A stretch of 64,000 bases of DNA from Glandiceps talaboti. Lineage: Eukaryota; Hemichordata; Enteropneusta; Spengelidae. Position numbers and translations under genes: made by a program. The stretch covers positions 27,423,595 through 27,487,594 of the forward strand of contig NC_135549.1 of NCBI RefSeq assembly GCF_964340395.1. The letters are read 5' to 3'. This document shows, piece by piece, positions 62,014 through 64,000 of this stretch. Each line of letters begins with the position of its first letter. Position 1 is the stretch's first letter. The notes under the pieces were generated by a model. That model saw nothing but the letters and a program-made list of their open reading frames with translations. It ran no database searches and was not told the DNA's origin.

Positions 62014-62920
62014 GTTCCAGTACTACAATGAAAATCAGGAGACCCGAAAAAAAACGTCGTCTGGTTCGACAAAAATCTTAATATTACTAACATTGCTTCA
62101 TTTTATCGTCTGTCTGGACAAAAATATTACTAACGCAGCTACATTTTATCACCTGGTCCAATACAATCTTATTAAGTTACACTGTGTCATGTCATTTAAT
62201 GTCTGGCTCAACAAAAATCTTACCAACAGTGTCAGTGCTACAGTTTAGCGTTTTGCTTGACAACAAGTCTTAGTACACTGCTACATTTTACCGTCTGGTT
62301 GCCCAAAATTATAATAATTGTTCATTTTCATTACCAGGCATAAGAAAACCTTACCGATCACGACATTTCCTTGATCTATCCTTATCTTAGCAGATCATCC
62401 CCAAATTAAATATACATTGTAACAACATAGACTTTTTCAAGGATGTCAGGCGTGGTGTATTCAAATAAATTAATTGCACTCAATTTTGTCATGCCAGACG
62501 ATAAGATGTACACATGTAACAATGTTGATAATCTTTTAGTCAAGCCAGGTAATAAAGTGTAGCAATGTTTGTATTAATAATATTTTTGTTGAGCCAGGCG
62601 ATAAATGTAGTGGTTTTAGTTTATTTGTTTTTAAATTGTCGAATCAGACGATAAATTTTTAATTGTCGAATCAGACGATAAAATGTTAAGATTTGCAGAC
62701 GATAACATGTAGCAAAATGTTAGTAAGATTTTTGTCGCGCCAGACGATAAATGCGGTAGTTTTAGTATTCAAAAAAAATTATCGCGCCAGACGATAAAAT
62801 GTAGCAATGTTAGTGAAAGGTTTGTGGCGCCAGATGATAAATGTAGCAATGTTGGGAAGATTTTTGTCGAGCCAGACGCCTTTTGTTTCAGGTCTCGTGA
62901 TTTTTATTGTAGTACTGAAC
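62014..62920. mobile_element. Foldback-like element with tandem-repeat arms
   Basis: The left arm (about 62014-62300) contains imperfect units with GTCTGGCTCGACAAAAATCT and then TACTAACA and CTACATTTTATC. The right arm (about 62490-62920) contains the same unit reverse-complemented, roughly nine or ten times at about 25-52-bp spacing, each starting near GCCAGACGATAA. The outermost segments are also inverted: CAGTACTACAAT (62019-62030) and its surroundings match the complement of 62860-62920. The middle (about 62340-62480) is unique. No frame for a transposase is present. The layout resembles foldback elements, but family membership is not established. Confidence 0.62.
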
Positions 62921-63380
62921 GACGATTTGTTTGTACTCAGTTGACTTCTATTGCAGCAGTACACGTTAGACGATACATGCAGAAATGTTATCAAGCGAAT
63001 GAATGAATAAACAAGGAAGCAAGCAATACGATAACCCGACGTTAGATAACAACCTAACGTGACAAGGTTGTCTGTTACAGACAATCACTGTGCCTATATG
63101 GAAAATGTAAATATACAATTTGTACTTTAACAAATTCAAGTGATCCAAGTGACGGTAAACATAGTTGAAAGCATTTTTTCGCAGCTGTTCTCCATCGGAA
63201 TATCTAATTCACGCCTTCTAACCCTACCTTATTGTGCAGTGGCCACTACCAAACAATACATGCTGTGGCGATCCTTTCCAGGCTTACCGCTGTAGTAAAA
63301 CGCACCCATCTTACCAAATAACACCCCCAGCGCCACCCATGCATCCATGCACACATCCATGATACATGAACATTATATTG
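62921..63380. other. Gene-free stretch
   Basis: Unique sequence between the foldback element and a CATG/CATA array. No gene is recognised. Confidence 0.6.
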
Positions 63381-63450
63381 CATGCATGCATGCATGCATG
63401 CATGCATACATACATACATACATACATACATACATACATACATACATGCA

Positions 63451-63481
<31 letters not shown>

Positions 63482-63522
63482 ATGCGTGCATGCATGCATG
63501 CATACATACATACATACATACA

Positions 63523-63554
<32 letters not shown>

Positions 63555-63608
63555 CATACTTACATACATACATGCATACATACATACATACATACATACA
63601 TACATACA
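63381..63608. repeat. Nested (CATG)/(CATA)/(CGTG) microsatellite
   Basis: The order is CATG, CATA, CATG, CGTG, mixed CATG/CGTG, CATG, CATA. Variant units are nested roughly symmetrically around a GC-rich CGTG core near 63452-63480. Confidence 0.95.
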
Positions 63609-63675
63609 CATTACACATATGCGATATAATTTATATGAATAATTACACATAAAGCCCCAACGCAAGATCATACAT

Positions 63676-63676
<1 letters not shown>

Positions 63677-63770
<94 letters not shown>
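63677..63770. repeat. (GAAA)n microsatellite
   Basis: An AAAG tetranucleotide run of about 94 bp, polypurine on the + strand. Confidence 0.97.
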
Positions 63771-64000
63771 TATATTGTAATAAAAGAAATGTCGGAAGCC
63801 ACTACACCCCCACCCCATTCGTATATTTTTTCTCACCCAGCTAGCACTGTTATTGTCACGGCGTTAACTCAAGTTTCTCCTCAAGAGGTGATTACGTAGT
63901 AATTTACCAAACAATCGAGGATGTGTACTCGAATCCAAATGGTTTTCGTCGCCTACGCATGCATAGTACTAGTATGCAGTGAAAACGTCAAAAGAGGGTT
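63771..64000. other. Gene-free right edge
   Basis: Unique sequence with nothing recognised. Confidence 0.6.

Overview
This is a eukaryotic, almost certainly metazoan, nuclear window. It is AT-rich and very dense in microsatellites: the simple-repeat spans listed below add up to roughly 5 kb. I can support only one protein-coding gene. It is a Fezf-type zinc-finger transcription factor at 37362-38912 on the + strand, recognised from its N-terminal Eh1 repressor motif and six consecutive C2H2 fingers. Fezf is an animal-specific developmental regulator. The AT-rich, CATA/CAGA/GATA-repeat-laden flanks would fit a marine invertebrate such as a lophotrochozoan, but that lineage guess is weak.

Layout. 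1-16.4 kb holds no recognisable gene. It carries TC, CATA, CCA/TCA, AC/AT, GTTT, CAGA and CAACA-type arrays, one mosaic inverted-repeat element (8011-8743), a hairpin (11973-12029) and a perfect 30-bp inverted repeat (12342-12408). 16.4-19.8 kb is a two-module higher-order repeat: a 41/43-bp minisatellite followed by a roughly 490-bp non-repetitive segment, with the whole pair repeated about 2.03 kb later. 20-36 kb holds more microsatellites, an AT palindrome (26074-26263), a near-complete 300-bp hairpin (28955-29257) and a pair of dispersed repeats (31165 and 33183). 36.4-39.5 kb is the Fezf locus: a probable 5'UTR region with a possible intron, a coding sequence in one uninterrupted exon, and a first AATAAA about 550 bp after the stop. 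39.5-64 kb is again without recognisable genes. It contains long simple repeats, a 38-nt poly(T), a complex-sequence stretch at 55.2-56.4 kb with clustered homeodomain-core sites, and a foldback-like element at 62014-62920 whose two arms are tandem arrays in opposite orientation.

Interpretation. A lone developmental transcription factor with no recognised gene for about 37 kb on one side and 25 kb on the other fits the usual picture of a regulatory gene in a gene-poor domain with distal enhancers. I mark a few candidate regulatory stretches, but only cross-species alignment could confirm them. I found no rRNA, tRNA, recognisable miRNA, reverse transcriptase, transposase or CRISPR array. I see no convincing evidence of a new multi-gene system. 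The most unusual structures are the foldback and hairpin repeats and the composite minisatellite.
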